DNA of 50,465 nt from JAAAOZ01 sp964496595 (lineage in GTDB: Bacteria; Chloroflexota; Anaerolineae; B4-G1; SLSP01): contig CAZCAI010000011.1 of assembly GCA_964496595.1 (NCBI GenBank), positions 1 through 50,465 on the forward strand, read 5' to 3'. Numbering within the stretch: the first letter of the stretch is position 1; each line of letters starts with the position of its first letter. The position numbers were made by a program, and so were the translations under genes. Below, piece by piece: positions 1 through 8,539 of this stretch. Under the pieces are notes generated by a model that was not told the DNA's origin, ran no database searches, and worked only from the letters and a program-made list of their open reading frames with translations.

Positions 1-50
1 CTTCTCTGATGTTTGAGTACCCGTTGGTAACTGAGAGTAACTGCACCCAA

Positions 51-458
51 TTAAAAATGGGACGACATTAGGATTGGGGTCAATGGTTCCCGCAGTCCTC
101 GCTTGACCGCTTCAGCCAGTGCCTTCGACTGACGAACCCAGAGGTGGTTGTATATTTGGAAGAGCGCCTGCAATTCCCGGTGTTCCTCGTCGTTCAACAT
201 ACCCTCGCGTTGTTTCCCTATCAGGTGACTTAGCCGCTGTCCTTGCGTGTGATTCATCTTGACCTCGCACAGCGCTATCACTTCCTGGTTAGAAAGTTCT
301 TCCACGGGCTTTTCGTTCGGCGTGTCATACATAGGCTTGAGGGCGATAGCAAGGGCATCTGCGAGTGCTTCTTGTAGATTTTGCTGAGTGATAGAGGCCC
401 AGCGTTGGGCTTGCTCATATAATTCATTCGATAGCGTGAGCGTGACTTGCTTGCTCAT
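51..458 (-). CDS. Small protein of unknown function, antitoxin-like N-terminus
   Basis: A 135-residue protein I do not assign to a named family. The N-terminus (residues 4-45) reads like a short beta strand followed by helices, with VTLTLSNELYEQA, which recalls the DNA-binding start of small antitoxin-like proteins. The rest is predicted helical and charged, with no signal peptide or membrane segment. The start is well supported: AGGAGG lies at 466-471, seven bases ahead of the ATG at 458. It follows the MNT nucleotidyltransferase gene on the same strand after a 78-bp gap, so the two may be co-transcribed. A toxin-antitoxin role is only an inference from this neighbour. Confidence 0.7.
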   Translation of the reverse strand: MSKQVTLTLSNELYEQAQRWASITQQNLQEALADALAIALKPMYDTPNEKPVEELSNQEVIALCEVKMNHTQGQRLSHLIGKQREGMLNDEEHRELQALFQIYNHLWVRQSKALAEAVKRGLREPLTPILMSSHF

Positions 459-536
459 AATCGCGCCTCCTTTGAATGATTGCCCGGATGTCAGAAACGA
501 GACGATGGAAATAAAAGTTGTGGAGTTAGGGTGCTT

Positions 537-845
537 TCAGACATACACGGTGCTCTCTTGGATACTCTTGGCGATATGATCGATTCTGATCCCCTGGATG
601 CCGGCCGGTGTGAGGACATCCACGTTCTTGCCCAAGAGGTTCTCAAGATATTCAACAAATTCGACGAATCGAAAACCTATGGGGCGATCAAATTCCACCA
701 CGAGATCGACATCACTGGTCTCGGTGGGGGTGTCTTTGGCATAGGAGCCAAATAGGCCAATTCGTTTTACGCCGTACTCTGTGGCCATGTAGGGAGTGTT
801 TTCCTGGAGTATCCGCGTGATTTCTTCTTTGTTGGGCTTACTCAT
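537..845 (-). CDS. MNT-type minimal nucleotidyltransferase (MntA-like)
   Basis: This 102-residue protein carries the pol-beta-fold nucleotidyltransferase signature: GSYAKDTPTETSDVDLVVEF at residues 33-52, with G33-S34, metal ligands D45 and D47, and a likely third acidic residue D77 in VDVLTP. Stand-alone proteins of this size usually belong to MNT/HEPN pairs, in which the MNT partner AMPylates and silences a HEPN RNase toxin (family knowledge). The Shine-Dalgarno sequence GAAGGAGA precedes the ATG at 845. No HEPN-like partner is visible next to it; the downstream gene is the 135-residue protein and the upstream gene is a peptidase. It could be an orphan antitoxin or a differently paired system. 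Confidence 0.88.
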   Translation of the reverse strand: MSKPNKEEITRILQENTPYMATEYGVKRIGLFGSYAKDTPTETSDVDLVVEFDRPIGFRFVEFVEYLENLLGKNVDVLTPAGIQGIRIDHIAKSIQESTVYV

Positions 846-921
846 GGTCGCGTCTCCTTCTTCATCGACTCATACTCATAATTCTCACCGCTCTACTGAT
901 ATTATACAACATCCTGGCGTC

Positions 922-2328
922 TCATTTCTCGCGTCCAGGATGCTCGAGCCACGGCAGCGCGTCAACGCTCACGCCGTTGACCCACATCTCCCAGTGGAGG
1001 TGCGGGCCGGTGGAGAGGCCGGTGTTGCCCACGGCGGCGATGACCTCGCCTTGCGCGACGGCGTCGCCGACGCTGACATCGATGCGCGAGAGGTGCCAGT
1101 AGCCGGTCATCACGCCCCACCCGTGATCGATGATAACGGCGTTGCCGCGCACGACCAGCGGCTCGGCCAGGACGACGACGCCCCCCGCCGGGGCGATGAC
1201 GGGCGCGCCAACCTCCGCGCGGAAGTCGTTGCCGCCGTGGAAGCTGCTGAAGGGGCCGCCGTAGGAGCGGCGTGATCCGAAGTAAGACGTGATCGAGGCC
1301 TCCACGGGCAGCGCGAACGGGCGCGACCAATGTCGCTCCGGCGTGCGATAGGGGCGCAGCGCGGCTATTTTGTTGTTCTCCTCGCGGGCTAAGGCCGGAT
1401 CTAACAGGCTCTGGCGATCCGGCGGCAGGTCGAGCCGTTCGTAATCGTAGCGGCCCGGATCGATGTGCAGCGGCAGCGCCAGGATCAGAGACTCGTGCGC
1501 CTCGGCGGGGAGGGGCGTGAGGCGCAAGGCTATCTCGTGGCGGCCCGGCTCCGTCAGCGTGGGGATGCCCAGCAGCGCGGTCAAATGGTGGGCATCGTCC
1601 GTGTAGCACGGTACTGTCAGATTCAGGTAGGTCACGTCGCAGGTGGCGGATATGGTGGTCGTCATTGAGATGATCACCGTCTGGCCGCGCACCACCGGCT
1701 GCGGCGCGAGTTCTAAGGCGGCCAACGGCAGCGGGAGATGTTGGGCCATTCGATTCACACCATTCACGCTATCGCCGGGGAAGAGCAGGCCGTCGCTGCC
1801 GGCGGGCGGATGCGGGTTGAGGTGGAGCATCTGCCCGTAGCCGACGCCGTGGCGGATGGCCGCGTCGAGGCGCGTGGCGGGGAACGTGGATGTGACGGGA
1901 TGCGCCGCCGTCAGCGGCGGGAGCAGCAGCGATTGGCCGGGGAGCAGCGCGCCGGGGGACAGCAGATCGTTGACCTGCGCGATGGTCTCCCACGGCGCGC
2001 CGGCGCGGCGCGCCAGCGCGAGGAGCGATTCGCCCCAGCGGGCGCGATAGGGCCGCCACGCAGCGAGGTCGCTCGCGGGCGTGGGATAGCGCAGGGGCTG
2101 GCCGGGGTAGATCGCGCGCGGATCGTGCAGGCCGTTGAGGCGCAGGAGCGTGGCGACCTCGGTGTGGTAGCGGGCGGCCAACGCGGGCAGGGTCTCGCCC
2201 GGCTGGACGATGTGCTCGCTGGTCGTCGGCTCCGGCAGGGTGGATTGGGCCGCTACCGGCTCGGCGGCGAGAAGGACGAGCACGACAAGGAGCGCCGCGA
2301 TTTTCGCAAGACGCCATAGCTTCGTCAT
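922..2328 (-). CDS. Secreted LysM-M23 peptidase
   Basis: A 468-residue exported peptidoglycan hydrolase. It has a signal peptide at 1-28 ending AAEPVAAQS, a LysM domain at about 38-82 (IVQPGETLPALAARY), a second, more divergent LysM at about 93-137, a linker of about 200 residues without a recognised fold, and a C-terminal M23/LytM domain at about 345-460. The LytM zinc ligands are all present: H364 and D368 in HGGNDF, and H443-L-H445 in GPHLHWE, plus H412. It is therefore predicted to be an active metallo-endopeptidase cutting peptide cross-bridges outside the membrane. It lies 15 bp downstream of the DUF192 gene and closes the run that starts with the histidine kinase. Confidence 0.93.
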   Translation of the reverse strand: MTKLWRLAKIAALLVVLVLLAAEPVAAQSTLPEPTTSEHIVQPGETLPALAARYHTEVATLLRLNGLHDPRAIYPGQPLRYPTPASDLAAWRPYRARWGESLLALARRAGAPWETIAQVNDLLSPGALLPGQSLLLPPLTAAHPVTSTFPATRLDAAIRHGVGYGQMLHLNPHPPAGSDGLLFPGDSVNGVNRMAQHLPLPLAALELAPQPVVRGQTVIISMTTTISATCDVTYLNLTVPCYTDDAHHLTALLGIPTLTEPGRHEIALRLTPLPAEAHESLILALPLHIDPGRYDYERLDLPPDRQSLLDPALAREENNKIAALRPYRTPERHWSRPFALPVEASITSYFGSRRSYGGPFSSFHGGNDFRAEVGAPVIAPAGGVVVLAEPLVVRGNAVIIDHGWGVMTGYWHLSRIDVSVGDAVAQGEVIAAVGNTGLSTGPHLHWEMWVNGVSVDALPWLEHPGREK

Positions 2329-2343
2329 CGCTTACCTCTTGGG

Positions 2344-2727
2344 TTACGATGCAACCGGCTCGATGGTAAGCCGCTCGCCGATCTCGACCCAGGTTAACAC
2401 CTCGGGGCAGGCTTCTAAGAAGTACTGCGCGGGCGCTTGGGGCGCGTAGTAGGGACGGAACGGCTCGGCGCGTTGGGCATCGACGACGACGCCATCCGCC
2501 GCCAGCCAGATGACGCCGATGGGAAAGAAGACGAAGAACATGTGGATTGACGTGCCCAGGCGGCTCTCGCTGGATTCTTCAAACAGGAGACCTTCATCTT
2601 CCGCTAAGGTGCGTCGAAAGGTAAGACCTCGCAAGCGGCAGAAAAAGGTATCGCAGCGCCGAACGCGCAGCGGCAACGGCGCGCCATCCGCGCGGCGGAG
2701 GCGGACGAAGCGACCGGCGCGACTCAC
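2344..2727 (-). CDS. DUF192 family protein
   Basis: A 127-residue protein that fits the DUF192 family in length and pattern: an N-terminal segment around RCDTFFCRLRGLTFRR, the central SIHMFFVFFPIGVIWL strand region, and the later YFLEACP...LTWVEIGERL part. The biochemical role of DUF192 is unknown. Many members are exported, but this one shows no signal peptide. The start is a GTG at 2727 that overlaps the TGA stop of the histidine kinase gene (GTGA), so translation is probably coupled to the kinase. Confidence 0.85.
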   Translation of the reverse strand: MSRAGRFVRLRRADGAPLPLRVRRCDTFFCRLRGLTFRRTLAEDEGLLFEESSESRLGTSIHMFFVFFPIGVIWLAADGVVVDAQRAEPFRPYYAPQAPAQYFLEACPEVLTWVEIGERLTIEPVAS

Positions 2728-5105
2728 GCCTTCGCCTCCAGTTCGTCTTCCAGGCTGGGGCGGCGCTCGATGGGGAGCAGCACAGTGAAGGTGCTGCCCT
2801 TATCGACGGTGCTATCCACCCAGACGCGGCCCCCGTGCGCCTCGACCAGCGCCTTCGCGATGGTCAGACCGATGCCCAGGCCGCCCGCCTCCAGGCTGAG
2901 CGGGTTCTCCGCACGGTAGAATCGCTCCCAGATACGGGGCTGCTCTTCGGGCGGGATACCGACGCCGGTATCGGAGATCCAAATGGAGAAGAATGTGGGC
3001 TTGCCCATCATCCCCTGGATACTGCGGCAGCCGATGGTGATCTCGCCATTAGGGTAGGTAAAATTGATAGCGTTGCTCAGGATATTGTTGAGCACGAGTT
3101 GCACGCGATTCGGGTCAACCTCGATGGGGGGGGAATCCTCGGTCAGCTCATAGGTAAGCTCCAGACTCTTATCATTGATCTGTTCTCTATGGCGCTTGAT
3201 GACCTGCTCGATCAGTTCGGGCGCCTCGGAGAGGCGATAGTTGAGACCGATGCGGCCCTGTTCGATCTCCGCGACGCCGATCAGATTGTCGGTCAAGGAT
3301 GTCATGCGGGTGGTGTTCTCGCGGATCACGCCGAGGAATTGAGTGAAGGCGGGCGGCAGATCTCCCGCCATCCCGGCGAGCATCACCTCGGTGTAGCCTT
3401 TGATGGCAGTAAGCGGCGTACGCAGCTCGTGGGAGATGCTGGCGATGAATTCGCGCTTGGCCTCCTCGGCCATATACTCGCGCGTGATATCCTGCAAAAT
3501 GGAAACGACGCCTAAGCGCTCGCCGTGGGACAGCATCACGGGCGCGGAGTGGCTGCGAATTTTGCGCTCATCTATATCGAAGGTCGTCTCCAGCGGCGCT
3601 TGGAGATCGATGAGGGTGTTGAGTTCCAATTCACCGGTGAGTTGTTCCTTCAGATCTCGGACATTTTTCCCGATCAGGATATGGCGCCCGACATCTAAAA
3701 TCTCCTCGGTGGCCTGGTTCATCAGGATGATCTCGCCCCGGGCGTCGATCACCAAAATGCCCTCGGCGATACTCTCTAAGATCGCGTCCTCGCGTCGCAA
3801 TTCGGCCTCGCGAATCTTGAGCAGATCGCTCAACTCCTGGGCTTTGGCCTCCAGCGCGCTGTAGAGACGGCTGTTCTCCACCGCGCCGGCGATTTGCACA
3901 GCGATGCTGGTCGCTAATTGCTGTTGAGCCGGGGAGAAGGCCTTGTGGGAGCTATCGTTGCAGGCGACCAACAGCCCCATCGTGCGCTCTTGATGGGTCA
4001 ATGGCTGGATGAGCGTTGGCCCTCCGCTGCGCAGCCCCAGCAAATCGAAGAGCGGGCCCAGCGGTTCGAGTTTCTCGTCCGGGTCATACGTCAGTTGGTG
4101 CTTGCGCAGCGCGAAGGAAAGCATCTCATACTTCTTGAGCGGGAGCGTTTGTGGGGTTTCAACGGCGCCGCCCAGAATTTGGTAGAAGGCCGCTAAGGTG
4201 ATTTGGGTGGGAGCAGCTTCTTCGACTAAGAAGATCGCGGTTGTATCGGCGCTCAATGCCATCGCGACGCTATCGGCGACTTTGCTCAACATGCCGCGGA
4301 GGTCCAGCACCTCGCCGATGGAGCGCGTGGCCTCGATCAGAAAGAGCAGCTCCTGGCTCTGCCGCAGAGATTCCTGGCTGAGATCGAGCAGCTCCTGGCG
4401 ATAGGTGATCAGATCCGCCAGCGACGAGCGGTAGAGTTCGACGGCGAAGAGGGGGTAGCCGATGAGCGAGAAGACGCGCCCCAATCCTTCCCCGGTGATC
4501 CAGGGGAAGCGGAGAACGGGCGCGCCCAGGGCGCTCAAGAAGTTCCCAATCCCCAGGAGCAAAAAAGCGATAAGCGCGACTTTCCCGTGGTTTTCCACGC
4601 GCAGCACTACGCCGGCGCCCACGAAGGCGACGAGCGCGCTGAGGAGATACCAGACTGGCACCTGCCACGAGTGGACGTTGTAGGTCAACAGATCATTCAA
4701 GGCGCGTGCATACCAGAGGGCGGCAAAGAAGATCAGGAGAAGGCCCCAGCCAATGAGAAGGCCATTGCGTACTTTCTGTTGGTTCTTTTCCAGGAGCGGG
4801 GTAGCGAAGGCCCATGCCAACAGCAAGACGGAAAATAGGTTCCCCGCGTAGAGGAGGGGCACGGTGATGACGCCGAGTATGGCGCCTCCTTGCAGATGTA
4901 AGGGGGCCAGGAAGACCGAGAAGAAGTGGCTGATCATGGTGCCGATGAGGGCGAAGAGATAGGGCTTGAGTTCGGCGCTTCGCAGTTGACGCCATTCTGT
5001 GATGATGATGCCGGCAGCGGCTAATAATCCCAGGAAAACGACGGTATGATAAACGACGGTCCCGGGCAAGGTGCTGAATAAATTCAAGATAAAATTAAGT
5101 GCCAT
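2724..5105 (-). CDS. Membrane sensor histidine kinase with GAF and PAS domains
   Basis: A 793-residue hybrid of membrane sensor and kinase. Residues 1-225 hold about seven hydrophobic segments, then a coiled linker, a GAF-like domain (about 260-415), a second short coiled linker, a PAS domain (about 435-545), HisKA with phospho-acceptor H559 in SISHELRTPL, and HATPase_c with N box near 673-681, G1 at DTGVGI (712-717) and G2 at GGLGIGL (741-747). All catalytic motifs look intact, so it should autophosphorylate. No response regulator is adjacent, making it an orphan kinase in this window. AGGAGGT precedes the ATG at 5105. The DUF192 gene overlaps its stop codon and the M23 peptidase follows, which hints at a cell-envelope theme; the signal sensed cannot be read from the sequence. 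Confidence 0.95.
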   Translation of the reverse strand: MALNFILNLFSTLPGTVVYHTVVFLGLLAAAGIIITEWRQLRSAELKPYLFALIGTMISHFFSVFLAPLHLQGGAILGVITVPLLYAGNLFSVLLLAWAFATPLLEKNQQKVRNGLLIGWGLLLIFFAALWYARALNDLLTYNVHSWQVPVWYLLSALVAFVGAGVVLRVENHGKVALIAFLLLGIGNFLSALGAPVLRFPWITGEGLGRVFSLIGYPLFAVELYRSSLADLITYRQELLDLSQESLRQSQELLFLIEATRSIGEVLDLRGMLSKVADSVAMALSADTTAIFLVEEAAPTQITLAAFYQILGGAVETPQTLPLKKYEMLSFALRKHQLTYDPDEKLEPLGPLFDLLGLRSGGPTLIQPLTHQERTMGLLVACNDSSHKAFSPAQQQLATSIAVQIAGAVENSRLYSALEAKAQELSDLLKIREAELRREDAILESIAEGILVIDARGEIILMNQATEEILDVGRHILIGKNVRDLKEQLTGELELNTLIDLQAPLETTFDIDERKIRSHSAPVMLSHGERLGVVSILQDITREYMAEEAKREFIASISHELRTPLTAIKGYTEVMLAGMAGDLPPAFTQFLGVIRENTTRMTSLTDNLIGVAEIEQGRIGLNYRLSEAPELIEQVIKRHREQINDKSLELTYELTEDSPPIEVDPNRVQLVLNNILSNAINFTYPNGEITIGCRSIQGMMGKPTFFSIWISDTGVGIPPEEQPRIWERFYRAENPLSLEAGGLGIGLTIAKALVEAHGGRVWVDSTVDKGSTFTVLLPIERRPSLEDELEAKA

Positions 5106-5201
5106 AGGAATGGACCTCCTACCTTCTACCCTCTACCTTTTCAGAGGTGGCATGATGTGGTTTTTTAAGTTCTCAGTAACAGATCCCCTGAAAAAAGGCG
5201 G

Positions 5202-5335
5202 TTCACCACGGAGGCACTGAGGACACTGAGAAAAAATTAAGATTCTAATTAATAAAATTAAATTTTTAGCCGGAAAAACTAAACTTTATTAATCTGATAT
5301 TTAAAATCTCTGTATTCTCGTGCCTCTGTGGTAAA
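5202..5335. repeat. Small inverted-repeat element with TTCACCAC ends
   Basis: The left arm at 5202-5217 and the right arm at 5320-5335 are inverted copies matching at 14 of 16 bases. The core between them is very AT-rich compared with the flanks. It sits in the spacer upstream of the histidine kinase and downstream of the toast-rack lipoprotein gene. It looks like a small non-autonomous repeat; no coding sequence fits inside. Confidence 0.6.
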
Positions 5336-5363
5336 AAACAGGTTATTTCAGGTGAGTCAGTAA

Positions 5364-6254
5364 TCACTGCGAGATGAGCGTGAGGACGCCGACGCCGGTC
5401 GTCAGGTTGATGGTGAGGGTGAGCGGCGATTGACCGTAGGCGGCGTTCACGTAGACATTGTCGTCTTGCTCGGTGAAGCCGGTGATGTCGGTGGTGTTGA
5501 GCGGTGTGCTGGCGAAGGTCACGCGCACGCCCAAGTTGGCCGGCACGCGCAGGGTGATGCGGCCCGCGCCAGCCTTGATGTCGGCGAGCGCAGAGCGCTG
5601 CCACGTCCCGCCGAAGTCCAGATCCATGCTGCCGGCGCCGCCGGTGATGTTGAGGCGGTCGAAGTTGGCATTGCCTAGATCGGAGGCGATGCACTTTCCC
5701 GTCCCGGCGGTGATACGCAGCGTACTCATCGTCTCTGGATTATGCGCGTCGAAGCTTAAGCTCAGATCCGCGCCGCCGGTAGTGACGCCGAGGCGCGTGA
5801 GCGCAAGGCCGCCCAAGGCCATTCGCACATCGCCCCGGCCCACATCGACGCCCACATCGATGGGGACGTTGCGCCGCAGGCCGATATCCCAGGTGTTGAC
5901 ATACTCATCGGAACTTCCTAACTGGATCTGGGAGCCAAGCCCCTGGTTAATCGTGACGCGCGTGCGTTGATCTTTCGTCTCTTGCTTGATCGTCGGCTCC
6001 CACTCGGCGACATTATAATGGAAGTGCGCGCGCAGCAGCCCCACATCCTCGACCGCGTGGACGTTCAAGGTATCCGAGAGCATGCGCAGGCGCACCTCCG
6101 CGCGCTCGGCGCCATCCATCTCCACCGTTTCCACTTGATCCACCGGTTCGATCACCGTCAGCGGCTCGGTGGTGGGGATGGGCACAGCGCACGCCAAGAT
6201 CAGCAGGGCCAGCCCCAGGATCAAAGCGCCGCGTTGAAATCGTTTCATCTGCAT
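5364..6254 (-). CDS. Toast_rack_N-type lipoprotein
   Basis: A secreted lipoprotein of about 296 residues. The hydrophobic leader ends in LLILAC, a lipobox whose Cys would be lipidated. The body fits the toast_rack_N/DUF2154 plus adhesin-like beta-solenoid pattern: VEMDGAERAEVRLRMLSDTL, then VDVGRGDVRMALGGLALTRL and repeated short beta segments. These proteins are thought to be surface-exposed; their ligand is unknown. The open frame begins at an ATG at 6269, but a GGAGG lies just inside it and is ideally placed (8 bases) for the Met codon at 6254, so I chose that; 6248 is a third option. It follows xseB by about 20 bp and is probably in the same transcript. Confidence 0.85.
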   Translation of the reverse strand: MQMKRFQRGALILGLALLILACAVPIPTTEPLTVIEPVDQVETVEMDGAERAEVRLRMLSDTLNVHAVEDVGLLRAHFHYNVAEWEPTIKQETKDQRTRVTINQGLGSQIQLGSSDEYVNTWDIGLRRNVPIDVGVDVGRGDVRMALGGLALTRLGVTTGGADLSLSFDAHNPETMSTLRITAGTGKCIASDLGNANFDRLNITGGAGSMDLDFGGTWQRSALADIKAGAGRITLRVPANLGVRVTFASTPLNTTDITGFTEQDDNVYVNAAYGQSPLTLTINLTTGVGVLTLISQ

Positions 6255-6277
6255 ACCATAGTCCTCCATTCGCTTCG

Positions 6278-6511
6278 CTACTGTGACTTGAAGGGCGCGA
6301 CGTTGTGGCCGCCCTCACCATCGGGTACCAGTTGCTCGATGCGCAACGCGACATCATCCAGCAACTGCTGGCAGTGAGCGGCCAACGCGCGACCGCGCTC
6401 GTAAACGGCCACCGTTTCATCTAAATTAAGTTCGCCGGATTCCATTTTCTCCACCGTGGCCTCCAACTCGGCCAGAGCTTGCTCGAAAGATAAATCCTCA
6501 AGGGGTTGCAT
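6278..6511 (-). CDS. xseB: Exodeoxyribonuclease VII small subunit
   Basis: A 77-residue acidic, helical protein matching XseB in length and in its typical order: LSFEQALAELEATVEKMESG, then LDETVAVYERGRALAAHCQQLLDDVALRIEQL (residues 8-61). XseB helices wrap the large subunit XseA in the complex that degrades single-stranded DNA in both directions. xseA, commonly adjacent in bacteria, is not in this window, and the next gene is a lipoprotein. The only candidate start is the ATG at 6511, with a moderate GAGGAGTG-type ribosome site just upstream. Confidence 0.92.
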   Translation of the reverse strand: MQPLEDLSFEQALAELEATVEKMESGELNLDETVAVYERGRALAAHCQQLLDDVALRIEQLVPDGEGGHNVAPFKSQ

Positions 6512-6654
6512 TTTTCACTCCTCTGATGTACTGGACATCTCATGATATTTATCACATTTTTTACAATAACCATTATAGTCGGGTTTCTGACATTGTCTAA
6601 AAGGAAAGGGGTTGGGGTGTAACGCTTGATCGTCGGAAAAGCCAACTTATGCCG

Positions 6655-6756
6655 CCTGTGCCTGCAGATGAATCGCAGGCTAAAAGCTGAAGTCGGCTGA
6701 AGACCGACTGTAAGTAACCCGCGTAGAAATAGAGTCAACTTCAGTTGACTTGCGCT
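6655..6756. repeat. Row of short hairpins in spacer
   Basis: Three small inverted repeats lie in series in the 514-bp spacer between xseB and the serine hydrolase gene: CCTGC with GCAGG (6661-6679), AGTCGG with CCGACT near 6691-6709, and GTCAACT with AGTTGAC at about 6734-6749. They run into the dispersed repeat beginning at 6757. The arrangement resembles REP/MITE-type intergenic repeats; no gene fits. Confidence 0.5.
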
Positions 6757-6851
6757 TAGGCCGTTCCAAGAAAATAAACCTCCCAACTATAAGCGATTTT
6801 CCGAGGGAAAAACATCTGGTTTGGAAGGTTTTAATTGCTGGAACTACCTTA
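6757..6851 (+). repeat. Dispersed repeat, copy A (inverted partner at 48077-48171)
   Basis: This stretch of about 95 bp is repeated in opposite orientation at 48077-48171. Aligning by eye, most positions agree, with identical blocks such as GGCCGTTCCAAGAAAATAAA and GATTTTCCGAGG. Both copies lie in non-coding spacers, and neither has a plausible open frame. Confidence 0.8.
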
Positions 6852-6854
6852 GTA

Positions 6855-6876
6855 GCCGAGGATTAAAATCCTCGGC
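6855..6876. repeat. Perfect 10-bp-arm palindrome
   Basis: GCCGAGGATT and AATCCTCGGC face each other across two bases. There is no T-run, so it is not a classical terminator. It directly follows the dispersed repeat copy A and may belong to the same element. Confidence 0.6.
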
Positions 6877-7025
6877 GAGGTGTGCGGCCAGACGCTTTCC
6901 AACAATCAGCCGTCGCTCCCACGGGGTTGAATTGGTTTGACGCCCCTACCCAATTCGTTATACTGGGGAACACGCGGATAATGTATATTTAGATGTCAGG
7001 CGATGAAAGACGAGGACGATAAAGC

Positions 7026-8474
7026 GTGCGACAGCAGCAATCTAACGGTCTGTGGATTATATTTTTTCTGTTGACGATAGCGATCCTGAGCGGGGCGTGG
7101 CTCTACACAAATTGGCAATCGAGCCTCAATGTGCTCCCGCCGGGGATTAGCATCAACGATGTGCCGATGGGCGGGATGACGCGCAATCAGGCGCTCAACG
7201 TGATCGCGGAGGCGTACACAACGCCAATCTCGGTGGCCTACCAGAGCGAGGTGACGATCCTGCTGCCGGAGATGGTTGATCTCTCGTTGGATATGGAGGC
7301 CACGGCGGAGAATCTCGATGAGGTGTTGGCGGAACGGGCGCAGGCCAAGAGCTTTATCATCTACGCGCTGAATCGATTGTTGCAGCAGGAAGCTGAAAGC
7401 CAGAATGTCAACGCCGTGGTCACCTATAATCGCGATCGCGTGGATGCGTTCTTGCGTCGCACGGCCCAGAAGTACGATCATCCGCCGCAGCGACCGGTGG
7501 CCCTGCCGGAAGCCGGGACCTTCCGGCCCGCGCGCGAAGGTACGACGCTGGATATCGACGCCTCGCGCCCGTTGCTCGTGGAGGCCATCCTGGCGGCGGT
7601 TCCCTCGGAGCGCGCGGTGCAGTTGGTCGTCGAGACGGAGCCGGCGCCGGAGGCCTCGATCTCGCTACTGCACGATGCTTTGGAAGGCGCGCTGGCGGAC
7701 TTCACGGGCGTGGCGGGGATCTTCGTCAAGGATCTGCAATCGGGGCAGGAATTGTGCATCAATTGCAAGGTGGCGTTCGCCGGCCTGAGCACGCTCAAGA
7801 TTGCCATCGCCCTGGATCTGTATCGCACGTTGGATGATCCGCCTGATCCCCAGCAGACGCAATTGATCAGTGCGACCTTGACCGAGAGCAATAACGCCTC
7901 GACTAACCTGCTTCTTTCGGAGATCCAGGCCGGGAATCCATATAGCGGGGTGTTACACGTGACCGATTTCCTGCAAAGCATCGGATTGCGAAACACCTTT
8001 ATGCTCGCGCCTTACGATCTCAAGGACAACGTCGCGCCGCCGGACTTCGTGACGCCCGCGAACTCGCGCACCGATATCTCCACCGATCCGGATCCCTATA
8101 TCCAGACCACGCCGATGGAGATGGCGATGTTGCTGGAGGGGATTTATCAATGTGCGAATGGTGGGGGGGTCTTGCGGCTGTTGTATCCCCAGAAGATCAC
8201 GCCGGCGGAGTGTCAGGATGTGTTGGTGTGGTTGAAGCAAAATCAGATCAACCCCCTATTAGGCACGGGGATGCCCCCGGAGACGGAGAGCGCGCACAAA
8301 CACGGCTGGGGCGGCGATACGCACGCGGACGTTGCGTTGGTCTATACGGATAAGGCGGATTTTGTGCTATCGGTCTATCTCTACGCGCCGGAGTGGTTGA
8401 CGTGGGAGGAGAGCGTGGCGACTTTCGCGACTATCGGGCAGATGACGTATCAATTCTTCCACGGCGCGGAGTGA
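7026..8474 (+). CDS. Membrane-anchored serine hydrolase, class A beta-lactamase fold
   Basis: A 482-residue exported protein. An N-terminal membrane anchor or signal (residues 9-27) is followed by a domain of about 160 residues resembling the peptidoglycan-binding module of VanW/YkuD-type proteins (GISINDVPMGGMTRNQAL...), then a beta-lactamase-like domain from about 210. The three active-site motifs can be placed: S255-T-L-K258, S288-N-N290 and K425-H-G427. The K-H-G triad departs from K-T-G, so it is more likely a peptidase or esterase-like relative than a true resistance enzyme. The start is GTG at 7026, supported by GAGGA nine bases upstream. It is monocistronic and convergent with the following minus-strand gene. 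Confidence 0.85.
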   Translation: MRQQQSNGLWIIFFLLTIAILSGAWLYTNWQSSLNVLPPGISINDVPMGGMTRNQALNVIAEAYTTPISVAYQSEVTILLPEMVDLSLDMEATAENLDEVLAERAQAKSFIIYALNRLLQQEAESQNVNAVVTYNRDRVDAFLRRTAQKYDHPPQRPVALPEAGTFRPAREGTTLDIDASRPLLVEAILAAVPSERAVQLVVETEPAPEASISLLHDALEGALADFTGVAGIFVKDLQSGQELCINCKVAFAGLSTLKIAIALDLYRTLDDPPDPQQTQLISATLTESNNASTNLLLSEIQAGNPYSGVLHVTDFLQSIGLRNTFMLAPYDLKDNVAPPDFVTPANSRTDISTDPDPYIQTTPMEMAMLLEGIYQCANGGGVLRLLYPQKITPAECQDVLVWLKQNQINPLLGTGMPPETESAHKHGWGGDTHADVALVYTDKADFVLSVYLYAPEWLTWEESVATFATIGQMTYQFFHGAE

Positions 8475-8539
8475 TCGTTTGACGCTACGCCATTCCGCTG
8501 CGCTTCATTACGTAGCTAACTACAAACGAACGGATTTTA

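Noticed and set aside
962..2319. Several long frames opposite or alongside the M23 peptidase gene
   Set aside because: They are Arg/Pro/Ala-rich products of high GC and lack ribosome sites and domains; the M23 gene explains the region.
8475..8539. Possible terminator between convergent genes (CGTTTG facing CAAACG)
   Set aside because: Arms are short, the loop is long and no proper T-run follows in a usable position.
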